NCBI RefSeq assembly: GCF_014645655.1
Contig: NZ_BMMD01000012.1
Span: 57,116 to 121,115 of the forward strand
Reading direction: 5' to 3'
Length of the DNA stretch: 64,000 nt
Source of the DNA: Agromyces bauzanensis
Lineage (GTDB): Bacteria > Actinomycetota > Actinomycetes > Actinomycetales > Microbacteriaceae
Shown here: one piece after another, positions 25,508 to 33,662 of the stretch
How the letters are laid out: each line of letters opens with the position of its first letter
Position numbering within the stretch: position 1 is the first letter of the stretch
Made by a program: the position numbers and the translations under genes
Notes under the pieces: generated by a model
What the model was told of the DNA's origin: nothing
Database searches by the model: none
What the model saw: only the letters and a program-made list of their open reading frames with translations

Positions 25508-26445
25508 GCGCCCCGGTGGACATTCCCGTGCGAGCGGATGCCGCGGCACCCCCCGTCGGCATCGCCGTGCTGCCCGCCCTCGACGGCAGCGTCCCGTCGA
25601 CCGCCGCCGCCGCGGCCGCCGCCGGACCGGCCGCACGTGCCGCCCGTCGGCTGCGATCCGTTCCGCCCGGGCTCGTGCTCGCATGGCTCGTCATCGCCGT
25701 CGTGATCGCGTGGGCCCTCGTGCCGTGGCTGTTCACGGCACAGGATCCGGTGAGCGGCGTGCCCGCCGAGAAGCTGCAGGGCCCGAGCCTCGCGCACCTC
25801 TTCGGCACGGACGCGATCGGGCGTGACCTGTTCACTCGCGTGGTCTACGGGGCGGTGCACTCGCTGTCGGGCGCCTTCGTCGCCGTCACCGTCGGCCTCG
25901 CGGGCGGCACGCTGCTCGGCGTGCTCGCCGGATCGATCGGCGGCGTCGTCGACGCCGTCGTGATGCGGCTCGTCGACGTGCTGCTCGCGATCCCGGGACT
26001 CCTCCTCGCGCTCAGCATCATCATCCTGCTGGGATTCGGCACCGTGAACGCGGCGATCGCGGTCGGTGTCGGCTCGATCGCGGCGTTCGCGCGCGTCTCG
26101 CGGTCGGAGGTCGTGCGAGTGCGCCAGGCCGACTTCGTCGAGGCCGCGTTCGGCTCGGGCGGCCGCCTGTCCGCGGTGCTCGTGCGGCACGTGCTGCCGA
26201 ACTCGCTCACCGCCGTGATCGGCCTCGCCGCCCTGCAGTTCGGCGCGGCGATCCTCGCGATCTCCACGCTCGGCTTCCTCGGCTACGGCGCCCCGCCGCC
26301 GACGCCCGAGTGGGGACTGCTCATCGCCGAGGGCCGCAATTACGTCGCGACCTCGTGGTGGCTCACCGTGCTGCCCGGCTTGGTGGTCGTGGCGGTCGTG
26401 CTCTCAGCCAACCGCATCAGCCAGTCCCTCGGGAGGACCCGATGA
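25504..26445 (+). CDS. ABC transporter permease 2 (DppC/OppC type)
   Basis: A 313-residue permease. It has an unusually long Ala/Pro-rich N-terminus (about 45 residues, PAAPPVGIAVLPALDG and a run of alanines) before helix 1, then the DppC signature HLFGTDAIGRDLFTRVVYGA, GVLAGSIGGVVDAVVMRLVD and the coupling loop RVSRSEVVRVRQADFVEAA, ending GYGAPPPTPEWGLLIAEGR. It overlaps both its neighbours by four bases. The alanine-rich extension is not required in homologues and may be a linker. Confidence 0.92.
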   Translation: MSAPVDIPVRADAAAPPVGIAVLPALDGSVPSTAAAAAAAGPAARAARRLRSVPPGLVLAWLVIAVVIAWALVPWLFTAQDPVSGVPAEKLQGPSLAHLFGTDAIGRDLFTRVVYGAVHSLSGAFVAVTVGLAGGTLLGVLAGSIGGVVDAVVMRLVDVLLAIPGLLLALSIIILLGFGTVNAAIAVGVGSIAAFARVSRSEVVRVRQADFVEAAFGSGGRLSAVLVRHVLPNSLTAVIGLAALQFGAAILAISTLGFLGYGAPPPTPEWGLLIAEGRNYVATSWWLTVLPGLVVVAVVLSANRISQSLGRTR

Positions 26446-28091
26446 CCGCGCTCCTCGAACTCGAGCACCTCGACGTCGCCTACCGCGCCTCGGCGGGACC
26501 GTTGCACGTGGTGCACGACGTGTCGTTCTCCGTCGAACCGGGCCAGGTCGTCGCGCTCGTCGGCGAATCGGGCTCGGGCAAGACGACGACCTCGAGCGCG
26601 GTGCTCGGCCTGCTGCCGTCGGGCGGCCACATCGCCGCGGGCGAGGTGCGACTCTCGGGCATCGACCTCTCGAGCTGGAGCGATCGCCGCCTCGAGAGCG
26701 TGCGCGGCGCCCGCATCGGGTACATCCCGCAGGACCCGGTTTCGTCGCTGAACCCCGTGCGCCCCATCGGGGTGCAGCTCGCCGACACGTTCCGGGTCCA
26801 CCGCCGGGGCGACCGCCGCACGGTGCGCACTCGCGTGCTCGAACTGCTCGAACGAGCGGGGCTCGACGACCCGGCGCTCCGGGCCCGCCAGTACCCGCAC
26901 GAACTCTCGGGCGGCATGCGGCAGCGCGTGCTCATCGCGAACGCCGTCGCCCTCCAGCCCGAGCTCGTGATCGCCGACGAGCCCACGAGCGCGCTCGACG
27001 TGACCGTGCAGCGGCGCATCCTCGACCTCATCGATGAACTCCGGCGCGAGCACGGCACGGCGGTGCTGCTCGTGACCCACGACCTCGGGGTCGCCGCCGA
27101 GCGCGCGGAGCGCATCGTCGTCATGCAGCACGGGCGAGTCGTCGAGCAGGGCGCGACCGCGTCGATCCTCGACGCGCCCGCCGAGGCATACACGCAACGC
27201 CTCCTCGCCGACGCTCCCGGCCTCGGCGAGCACGAGTTCCGTCGTCCGTGCCCGCCGGCCTACCTGCGCGATGCCGGCGACGCAGCGGCGGAGAACCCGG
27301 TCGTGCTCGAGGCATCCGGGCTCGTGAAGGAGTACTCGGTCGGCCGAGGCCGCGCCCCGTTCCGCGCCGTCGACGACGTCTCCTTCCGCGTGCTGCGCGG
27401 CACCACCCACGCGATCGTGGGGGAGTCGGGCTCGGGCAAGACCACCACGGCGCGCATCGTCACCCGGCTCGTCACCCCCGACGCCGGCCGTGTCGAACTC
27501 GGCGGCGTCGACGTCACGATGCTCGCCGGCGCCGCGAAGCGCGACTTCCGCCGACGGGTGCAGCTCGTGTACCAGAACCCGTTCGCGTCGCTCGACCCGC
27601 GGCAGACCGTGGCCGAGATCGTCGTCGAGCCGCTGCGCAACTTCGGCCTCGGCGACCGGCGCGCCCGGGCGGATGCCGCGACCCGCCTCATCGACCGGGT
27701 CGCCCTGCCGGCGCACCTCGCGACCAGCCGGCCGGCGGAGCTCTCGGGCGGCCAACGGCAACGCGTCGCGATCGCCCGCGCGTTCGCGCTCGAACCCGAG
27801 CTCGTGGTGCTCGACGAGGCGGTCTCGGCGCTCGACGTCACGGTGCAGGCGCGCATCCTCGAGCTCCTCGAGCAGCTGCAGGGCGAGCTCGGCCTCGGCT
27901 ACCTCTTCATCTCGCACGACCTGGCGGTCGTGCAGCGCATCAGCCACTCGGTCTCGGTGATGCGCCGCGGCCGCGTCGTCGAAAGCGGGCCGACCGAACA
28001 GGTCTTCCGCTCGCCGCAGCATGACTACACCCGGGAACTGCTCGACGCCGTGCCCGGACGAACCCTCCCCGCCGGAAAGGCCCTCGCATGA
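26442..28091 (+). CDS. ABC transporter ATP-binding protein with two fused nucleotide-binding domains
   Basis: A 549-residue fusion of the DppD- and DppF-type ATPases. Domain 1 (about 1-270): Walker A GESGSGKTT, signature LSGGMRQRV, Walker B VIADEPTSALDV. Domain 2 (about 295-549): Walker A GESGSGKTT, signature LSGGQRQRV, Walker B VVLDEAVSALDV. Both sites look competent. It energises the import channel formed by the two preceding permeases. ATG at 26442 overlaps the permease stop (ATGA) and is preceded by GGGAGGA; longer in-frame starts upstream lie within the permease gene. Confidence 0.94.
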   Translation: MTALLELEHLDVAYRASAGPLHVVHDVSFSVEPGQVVALVGESGSGKTTTSSAVLGLLPSGGHIAAGEVRLSGIDLSSWSDRRLESVRGARIGYIPQDPVSSLNPVRPIGVQLADTFRVHRRGDRRTVRTRVLELLERAGLDDPALRARQYPHELSGGMRQRVLIANAVALQPELVIADEPTSALDVTVQRRILDLIDELRREHGTAVLLVTHDLGVAAERAERIVVMQHGRVVEQGATASILDAPAEAYTQRLLADAPGLGEHEFRRPCPPAYLRDAGDAAAENPVVLEASGLVKEYSVGRGRAPFRAVDDVSFRVLRGTTHAIVGESGSGKTTTARIVTRLVTPDAGRVELGGVDVTMLAGAAKRDFRRRVQLVYQNPFASLDPRQTVAEIVVEPLRNFGLGDRRARADAATRLIDRVALPAHLATSRPAELSGGQRQRVAIARAFALEPELVVLDEAVSALDVTVQARILELLEQLQGELGLGYLFISHDLAVVQRISHSVSVMRRGRVVESGPTEQVFRSPQHDYTRELLDAVPGRTLPAGKALA

Positions 28092-29116
28092 CCCGCATCG
28101 GATTCTTCACCCGACTCCTCGACGAGGCCCCCGCCGCCGAACGGTATCGCATCGCCACCGAGCAGATCGTCGTCGCCGAACGGCACGGCTTCGACTCGGC
28201 GTGGGTCGCGCAGCACCACTTCCATGCGGCCGAGGGCGGCCTCCCGTCGCCGTTCGTGTTCCTCGCGCACGCCGCGGCGGCGACGGCCCGCATCCGGCTC
28301 GGCACGGGCGTCGTCACCCTGCCGCTCGAGGATCCGGTGCGCGTCGCTGAGGATGCCATCGTGCTCGACCTGCTCTCGGGCGGGCGCGTGGAGCTCGGCC
28401 TCGGCTCGGGGTCGACCCCCGCGTCGTTCCTCGCATTCGGCGAACGCGCCGAGGATCGGGGGCGGGTGTTCGGCGAGAAGCTCGACACGCTCGTCGCCGC
28501 GCTCGCCGGCGGTGAGCTCGGGCACCCCGGCAACCACCTGCAACCGCCCGGACGAGACCTGCTCGGCCGCATCTGGCAGGCCACGTTCTCGGCCTTCGGC
28601 GGCACGCGAGCGGGTCGGGCGGGCCACGGCCTCATGCTCTCCCGCACCCAGCCGAGGCCGGCGGATGCCCCGCGCCGCACGCTCTCGGAGCTCCAGTTGC
28701 CCGTCATCGACGCCTATCGCGAGGCGCTGCCCGACGGCGTCCCGCCGCGCATCCTCGCGTCGCGCACGCTCTTCGTCGCGGACTCCCGCGAGGAGGCGCG
28801 GCGCTGGGCCGAGCGGGGCCTGCGCCGGGCGGCGGTCGGATTCGCGCGAGCCGGCCAGCCGCCGCTCGGCGACTCGCTCGACGACCTCATCGCCACGTAC
28901 GACACGCACGTCGGCACGCCGGTGGAGGTCATCGAGTCGCTCGCGCGCGACTCGGCCGCCGCCGAGGCGACCGAGGTGGCGTTCCAGGTGCACTCCGTCG
29001 ACCCGCCGCACGAACTCGTGCTGCGCTCCCTCGAGCTCATCGCCACCGAGGTGGCGCCCGCCCTGGGCTGGGGCGAGGCGGGCCGCAGCCGCGAGCTCGC
29101 GTCATCCGCCCACTGA
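28088..29116 (+). CDS. Luciferase-like FMN-dependent monooxygenase
   Basis: A 342-residue TIM-barrel flavoenzyme of the luciferase superfamily, shorter than and not closely related to the NtaA-type enzyme at 21327. Visible features: TRIGFFTRLLDEAPA, HGFDSAWVAQHHFH, RIRLGTGVVTLPLEDP and DLLSGGRVELGLGSGS, then a C-terminal barrel end with VIESLARDSAAAEATEVAFQ. I recall a defined subfamily (KPN_01858-type) that always neighbours an ABC importer and CMD-domain proteins; the arrangement here fits. It overlaps the ATPase gene by four bases. Substrate unknown; it needs reduced FMN from elsewhere. Confidence 0.85.
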   Translation: MTRIGFFTRLLDEAPAAERYRIATEQIVVAERHGFDSAWVAQHHFHAAEGGLPSPFVFLAHAAAATARIRLGTGVVTLPLEDPVRVAEDAIVLDLLSGGRVELGLGSGSTPASFLAFGERAEDRGRVFGEKLDTLVAALAGGELGHPGNHLQPPGRDLLGRIWQATFSAFGGTRAGRAGHGLMLSRTQPRPADAPRRTLSELQLPVIDAYREALPDGVPPRILASRTLFVADSREEARRWAERGLRRAAVGFARAGQPPLGDSLDDLIATYDTHVGTPVEVIESLARDSAAAEATEVAFQVHSVDPPHELVLRSLELIATEVAPALGWGEAGRSRELASSAH

Positions 29117-29169
29117 TCCTCGAACCGCACGACGCCATCCAGCACGAAACCACCACGGAAGGACCGACC

Positions 29170-29769
29170 ATGACCGATGTGATCGACCGGCTCGCCGGTG
29201 TGACGCCGGGCGGGCGCGTCGACGCCCTACGGCGCCATCGCCCCGCCACGCGCGACAACGCGCAGGCCAGCTACGACGCCCTCTTCACGACGATCGACGA
29301 GACGCACGCGAGCGCCTCCGAGCGTGCGGCCGTGGCGCAGTTCGTCGCCGCCCTGCACGACGACGAGGGCGCGGTCGCCCACTACGCGGCGGTCACGCGA
29401 CAGGCCGGCGGCGACCCACTCGCCGACGCGGTCGCCGACCTCGCGATCGCCGCCCGCACGACGGGGCCGTACGGCGAGTACCCCGCCGACGCCCCGCTTG
29501 CGGGCGAGAGCGTCGCGGGCCTCCGCTTCGCGATCGACGACGCCGACACCCGCGCGGCGCTGGGCGAACGGCTCGACGCCGCGCTCGAGCACGCGCACCT
29601 GCTCGTGTTCCGCCCGCGCGAGGCATCGGTCGCCGCACTCGCCCGCCTCGCCGACGCCGGATGGTCGACCGCCGGCATCGTCACCCTCTCCCAGCTCGTG
29701 TCGTTCCTCGCGTTCCAGCTTCGCGTCGCGGCCGGGCTCCGCCTGCTCACCACGGAGGACGCAGCATGA
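29170..29769 (+). CDS. CMD-domain (carboxymuconolactone-decarboxylase-like) protein
   Basis: A 199-residue, mostly helical protein: TDVIDRLAGVTPGGRVDALRRHRPATRDNAQASYDALF, then two helical hairpins and a C-terminal LSQLVSFLAFQLRVAAGLRLL. It has no CxxC, so it is not itself a disulfide peroxidase. Family resemblance is to the CMD-domain proteins seen next to alkylhydroperoxidase-domain proteins (Avi_7170-type, from memory). It overlaps the next gene by ATGA and is probably a structural partner of that protein. Confidence 0.7.
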   Translation: MTDVIDRLAGVTPGGRVDALRRHRPATRDNAQASYDALFTTIDETHASASERAAVAQFVAALHDDEGAVAHYAAVTRQAGGDPLADAVADLAIAARTTGPYGEYPADAPLAGESVAGLRFAIDDADTRAALGERLDAALEHAHLLVFRPREASVAALARLADAGWSTAGIVTLSQLVSFLAFQLRVAAGLRLLTTEDAA

Positions 29770-30440
29770 CCGATCAGCCCATCGACCAGTCGACGGTGTC
29801 GACGGTGTCGACGGATGCCGCGACCGCCGGGCCGGCCCGCACGATCACCCACCCCGGGGCCGCCGTGCCCCGCGCGTTCACGCAGGACGAGCTCGGCTGG
29901 CTGCCGTGGCTCGAACCCGCCGACGAGGCGACCCTCACCGAGCGCCAGTGGGCGGGCCTCGTCGACCGCTCGCGCGCGAAGAGCGACTACTTCCGCCTGC
30001 TCGTGCGCGATCCCGACATCCTGCGCGCGCGCACGCTGACCGACAAGGACGTCTTCTACAACGCGGCCGACGGTCTTCCGCGCGCCGAGCGCGAACTCGC
30101 GGCCGCCGCCACGAGCCGCTTCAACGGCTGCATCTTCTGCGCGTCGGTGCACGCGCGCTTCGCGACCCATCACTCGAAGCGCCACGACGACGTGCAACGC
30201 CTACTCGACGAGGGCATCGACGCGGTGCAGGATGCCGCGTGGCGGGCCCTGATCGACGCGGCCGTCGCGCTCGCCGCCACGCCGTCGCGTCTCGCGCCCG
30301 AACACCTCGAGGCGCTGCGCGCGGCCGGATTCGACGGGCAGGCGGTCTCCGACGTCATCCACTCCGCGGCGTTCTTCAACTGGGCGAACCGGCTGATGCT
30401 CTCTCTCGGCGAGCCTGAGAGGCCGATCGCCGCGTCGTGA
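29766..30440 (+). CDS. Alkylhydroperoxidase (AhpD-fold) domain protein
   Basis: A 224-residue AhpD-fold protein with the redox motif FNGCIFCASVHARFA, i.e. CxxC followed by the SxxH that activates the peroxidatic cysteine. The N-terminal half (FTQDELGWLPWLEPADEATL) is a helical domain shared by the Avi_7169-type group. It likely reduces a peroxide or disulfide formed during the flavin monooxygenase reaction, or transfers reducing equivalents; the reductant is unknown. Last gene of the operon; TGA at 30438 is overlapped by the first CGTGAC copy of the next regulatory region. Confidence 0.8.
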   Translation: MTDQPIDQSTVSTVSTDAATAGPARTITHPGAAVPRAFTQDELGWLPWLEPADEATLTERQWAGLVDRSRAKSDYFRLLVRDPDILRARTLTDKDVFYNAADGLPRAERELAAAATSRFNGCIFCASVHARFATHHSKRHDDVQRLLDEGIDAVQDAAWRALIDAAVALAATPSRLAPEHLEALRAAGFDGQAVSDVIHSAAFFNWANRLMLSLGEPERPIAAS

Positions 30441-30469
30441 CGCGCCCGCCGCGTTGTGCCGCGCCCGAA

Positions 30470-30505
30470 TGTGTCGCGCCATGACACGGCGTGACCTCAT
30501 GCGAC
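30470..30505. promoter_or_regulatory. 10-bp phased CGTGAC-type repeat array C
   Basis: Hexamers TGTGTC, CATGAC, CGTGAC and TGCGAC start at 30470, 30480, 30490 and 30500, again on a 10-base grid; an isolated CGTGAC is at 30436. The array ends eight bases before the -35 of the aminotransferase promoter. It is more degenerate than array B. Confidence 0.58.
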
Positions 30506-30513
30506 GCCGCCGG

Positions 30514-30542
30514 TTGAGGCGCGGCGCGGCCGGTCGTAGTTT
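30514..30542 (+). promoter_or_regulatory. Promoter of the class V aminotransferase gene
   Basis: TTGAGG (30514-30519) and TAGTTT (30537-30542) are separated by exactly 17 bases. The -10 and following sequence (TAGTTTCGACG, then ACACC) nearly repeat those of the promoter at 22756-22784 (TAGCTTCGACG, then ACACC), indicating co-regulation. Confidence 0.66.
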
Positions 30543-30586
30543 CGACGCCACACCACCCTCGACGCCAGCCACCCCGAGGAGCCGTC

Positions 30587-31897
30587 ATGATCGCCACCGA
30601 TGAGCGCACGCCGCCTTCGCCCGCGCTCCCGGCACCCGGACCGCTCGCCGCGCTCGTCGACGCGGGTCTCGAAGTGCCCGTGCTCGGCGGAGGGTTCGTG
30701 CGGCACGTGAACCTCGACGTCGCGGCGTCGGCGCCAGCGCTCGACGCCGTGGCCGCGCACGTCGCCCGGGTCTTGCCGTACTACGCGAGCGTGCACCGCG
30801 GCAGCGGCTACCCGTCGCAGGCCGTCACGACCCTCGTGGAGGACGCACGCATCGCCGTGGCCCGGCACGTCGGCGCCCGCGTCGACGACCTCGTGGTCTT
30901 CACGCGCAACACGACCGACGCGTTCAACCTGCTGGCGACCGCCGTGCCCGGCGACACCGTGGTGCTCGACCTCGAGCACCACGCCAACCTGCTGCCGTGG
31001 CGTCGGCGGCGCGTGCTGGTCGGGTCGAGCACGATCGCGGCAACCCTCGACGCGCTCGACTCCGAGCTCGCCGCCCGACCGGCGGCGCTCGTGTCGGTGA
31101 CCGGCGCCTCCAACGTGACGGGCGAGGTGCTCCCGATCGACCGGATAGCGCAGCTCGCGCACGCACGCGGATCGCGCATCGCGGTGGATACCGCGCAACT
31201 GCTGCCGCACCGGCGGGTCGACCTCGCGGCATCCGGCATCGACTACCTCGCATTCTCGGGACACAAGTCGTACGCGCCGTTCGGCTCGGGCGCACTCGTC
31301 GGCCGTGCCGACTGGCTCGACGCCGCGCCGGCGTACCTCGCCGGCGGGGGAGCAGTGGAGTCGGTGCGGCTCGACCGCGTCGACTGGAAGCTTGGCGCCG
31401 ACCGCCACGAGGCGGGCACCCCGAACGTCGTCGGCTTCGCGGCGCTCGCCCGAGCGCTCGCCGAACTCGAGCGCCTCGGCGACACGGCCCGCCATGAGCA
31501 CGAGGCCGCCCTCACTGAGCGGCTGCACGCGGGGCTCGCGCGGTTACCGGGCGTCCGCGTCCTCCGCGGCTTCGACGACGCGGCCGACCGGATCGGCATC
31601 GCGACGATCGAGCTCGAGCAGGGCTCCGTCGGGCTCGTCGCCGCGGCGCTCGCCGCCGAACACGGCATCTCGGTGCGCACAGGGCGGTTCTGCGCCCACC
31701 CGCTCTTCGACCGCGTAGCGCATCGCGCCAACGGGCTGCGCGCCAGCCTCGGCGCCGGGTCCTCGGCCGACGACGTCGACCGGTTCCTCGACGCGCTCGC
31801 CCGGCTCGTGACCGATGGCCCCTCGCACGCCTACGAGCGCACGCCAGCCGGATGGTGTCCGCGCATCGACGACCGCCCGCGACTCGCCATCGACTGA
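30587..31897 (+). CDS. SufS-like class V aminotransferase / cysteine desulfurase homologue
   Basis: A 436-residue PLP enzyme with the cysteine-desulfurase layout: NLDVAASAPALDAV, FTRNTTDAFNLLA, the cofactor lysine K227 in FSGHKSYAPFGSGAL, and Cys369 in RTGRFCAHPLFDRV, aligned with the catalytic cysteine of SufS (GHHCAxP). No suf or isc genes accompany it, so housekeeping Fe-S assembly is unlikely; its promoter and repeats tie it to the monooxygenase/importer operon. It may release sulfur or selenium, or cleave a C-S or C-N bond of the imported compound. An ATG with CGAGGAG ribosome site fixes the start. Confidence 0.82.
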   Translation: MIATDERTPPSPALPAPGPLAALVDAGLEVPVLGGGFVRHVNLDVAASAPALDAVAAHVARVLPYYASVHRGSGYPSQAVTTLVEDARIAVARHVGARVDDLVVFTRNTTDAFNLLATAVPGDTVVLDLEHHANLLPWRRRRVLVGSSTIAATLDALDSELAARPAALVSVTGASNVTGEVLPIDRIAQLAHARGSRIAVDTAQLLPHRRVDLAASGIDYLAFSGHKSYAPFGSGALVGRADWLDAAPAYLAGGGAVESVRLDRVDWKLGADRHEAGTPNVVGFAALARALAELERLGDTARHEHEAALTERLHAGLARLPGVRVLRGFDDAADRIGIATIELEQGSVGLVAAALAAEHGISVRTGRFCAHPLFDRVAHRANGLRASLGAGSSADDVDRFLDALARLVTDGPSHAYERTPAGWCPRIDDRPRLAID

Positions 31898-31971
31898 CCG
31901 CAGCGGCATCCACCCGCGCATCGGCACGCGCGCCGTTCGTAGACTGGGAGGCACGCACCGGGAGGGGACGC

Positions 31972-32469
31972 ATGCAGCCACTGGTCGAGCACGAGCTCCG
32001 CGAGTCGTTCGGCAACGCGACCGAGGCGGAGCTCGCACAACTGTCGCTGCCGGTGCGGTTCTTCGTCACCGAGTGGGCGCACCTCGACGCGTTCGCGTGG
32101 CGCGACCCGCGCATCCCGGCCCGCGGCTACCTCGTGACCGAGCTCGACGGGTCGCCCGCGGGCGTCGTGCTGCGCGCCGCCGCCACGAACGGGTCGCACC
32201 ACCGCGCTGCGATCTGCACCCTCTGCCACACGCAGCAGCCGGCCGACCAGGTCGTGTTGTTCTCGGCACGCCGCGCGGGCCCGGCTGGGGAGCGCGGCGA
32301 CAGCGTGGGCACCTACATGTGCGCCGACCTCGCGTGCCAGGAGACCGTGCGCCTCGGCCGGCCCGCTGCACCGTCGGAGGTGCTGCCGGGCGTGCACGAG
32401 CTCATGCGCATCGAAGGACTCGCGCGTCGCACCCGCGCGTTCGTCGCCGACGTGCTCGGCTCGGAATGA
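31972..32469 (+). CDS. FBP-domain zinc-finger protein (FusC / EF-G-binding type)
   Basis: A 165-residue protein of the FBP C-terminal treble-clef family. The metal-binding cysteines are in ICTLCHTQQ and YMCADLACQE, giving a four-cysteine site; the preceding RAAICTL and following PSEVLPGVHELMRIEGLARR match the family. Members include staphylococcal fusidic-acid-resistance proteins that bind elongation factor G, and many uncharacterised actinobacterial proteins, so an EF-G-related role is plausible but unproven. GGGAGGGGACG is a strong ribosome site. Confidence 0.82.
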   Translation: MQPLVEHELRESFGNATEAELAQLSLPVRFFVTEWAHLDAFAWRDPRIPARGYLVTELDGSPAGVVLRAAATNGSHHRAAICTLCHTQQPADQVVLFSARRAGPAGERGDSVGTYMCADLACQETVRLGRPAAPSEVLPGVHELMRIEGLARRTRAFVADVLGSE

Positions 32470-32479
32470 ACCGCCGAGT

Positions 32480-32537
32480 GTTCCCGCTCGCGCGTGGTGT
32501 GCCTGTTCGGCCGGGAACGTCGGGCGCGAACGGAAAC
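32480..32537. terminator. Bidirectional terminator-like inverted repeat
   Basis: GTTCCCGCTCGCGC (32480-32493) pairs with GCGCGAACGGAAAC (32524-32537) at 12 of 14 positions. It sits between the convergent FBP-domain and GDSL-hydrolase genes. It shares words (TTCCCGC, GTGTGCC, GAACGGAAAC) with the inverted repeat at 49624-49675. Confidence 0.55.
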
Positions 32538-32554
32538 GTTCGGTGGGTGGCGTG

Positions 32555-33325
32555 TCAGCGCGCGGCATCCGGAGCCAGCGGCTCCAACGTCGGCCGCTTC
32601 GCCATGCGGCCGTCGCCCGATGACCGGCCCGTGAGGCGCCGGCCGATCCACGGCAGCACGAACTCGCGGTAGTAGGCCGCCGTGTTGCGGCTGCGCGGCC
32701 CGGGCGGGGCGGCGGCCACCTCGGCGACGCCCCACTCATCGGGAACGGGAACGCCGACCGCGGTGAGCACGTTGCTCGCCACGCGAGCGTGCCCGAGCGA
32801 GTTGAGATGCAGCTTGTCGGGCGACCAGTACCGGATGTCGCGAAGGCCGCGATCGTTGAAGTTGTCGACGAAGGTGACGCCCGGGAGCTCGGCGAGGTCG
32901 ACGAGGGCCGCGGTGAGACGGGCGCCGCGCGCGTCGAACACGCGGCCGAGCGGCAGGTGGTCGGTGGGGTTCGCGCCGCTCAGCATGAGCACGTGGATGC
33001 CCTCGTCGCGGATCCGGTGCACGGCCTGACGGAACCGCCCGGCGACTCGCTCCTCGGGCATGCGCGGGCGCAGCATGTCGTTGCCTCCGCCGTTGAAGCT
33101 GATCACCTCGGGCCGCAGCCGGATCGCGGCCTCGAGCTGTTCGTCGATGATGGGCCCGAGCTTGCGTCCGCGGATCGCGAGGTTCGCGTATCGTACGGGT
33201 TCGTGCGCCGCGGCGGCCAGCCCGAGGGCGACGAAGTCCGCCCAGCCGCGCACCGTCCCATCGGGGAGCTCGTCGCCGACCCCCTCGGTGAAACTGTCAC
33301 CGATCGCCGCGTAGGAGTGGAACAT
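32555..33325 (-). CDS. SGNH/GDSL-type hydrolase
   Basis: A 256-residue cytosolic esterase/lipase-like protein. Block I AAIGDSFTEGVGDE carries the nucleophilic serine, block II NLAIRGRK the oxyanion glycine, block III ISFNGGGNDML the asparagine, and block V SPDKLHLNSLGHARVA the Asp-His pair. There is no signal peptide. Substrate class (acyl ester, acetylated sugar, lysophospholipid) cannot be inferred. The C-terminal about 40 residues (RRLTGRSSGDGRMAKRP) are an additional basic tail. Confidence 0.9.
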   Translation of the reverse strand: MFHSYAAIGDSFTEGVGDELPDGTVRGWADFVALGLAAAAHEPVRYANLAIRGRKLGPIIDEQLEAAIRLRPEVISFNGGGNDMLRPRMPEERVAGRFRQAVHRIRDEGIHVLMLSGANPTDHLPLGRVFDARGARLTAALVDLAELPGVTFVDNFNDRGLRDIRYWSPDKLHLNSLGHARVASNVLTAVGVPVPDEWGVAEVAAAPPGPRSRNTAAYYREFVLPWIGRRLTGRSSGDGRMAKRPTLEPLAPDAAR

Positions 33326-33366
33326 CCCTCAACGGTAGCGCGAGGGATGCCGCGGCATCCGTCGCC

Positions 33367-33561
33367 TCAGTGCGCCTGGTGCTCGTGCTCGAGTTCGCAG
33401 TCCGCACCCGGGTAGAGGAGCGTCTCGTGCCCGTCGTCGAAGCGCACGAGATACGGCGGCGAGCCATCGGCGCCGCGGACCTCCAGGATCTTGCCGTGCC
33501 GGTCGGCCTGGCCGACCTGCTTGCCGTGGATGACGAGGCGTTCGCCGACTGTCGCTTGCAT
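33367..33561 (-). CDS. DUF1918 domain protein (64 aa)
   Basis: A 64-residue SH3-like beta-barrel protein: MQATVGERLVIHGKQVGQADRHGKILEV, then PPYLVRFDDGHETLLYPGADC and a His-rich end EHEHQAH. This is the complete DUF1918 family length. GGAGGTAG gives a strong ribosome site. Function is unknown; the fold suggests nucleic-acid or protein binding. It lies alone between the GDSL hydrolase and the PucR regulator. Confidence 0.88.
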   Translation of the reverse strand: MQATVGERLVIHGKQVGQADRHGKILEVRGADGSPPYLVRFDDGHETLLYPGADCELEHEHQAH

Positions 33562-33662
33562 CACTACCTCCTCCGCTCGTTCCAGAGTACGCCCGGCGCC
33601 CGCTGCGGGGAAGGGTGCGAACGGATGCCACGGCCGAGTGCGGCCGCGTCGATGCCGCCTGC

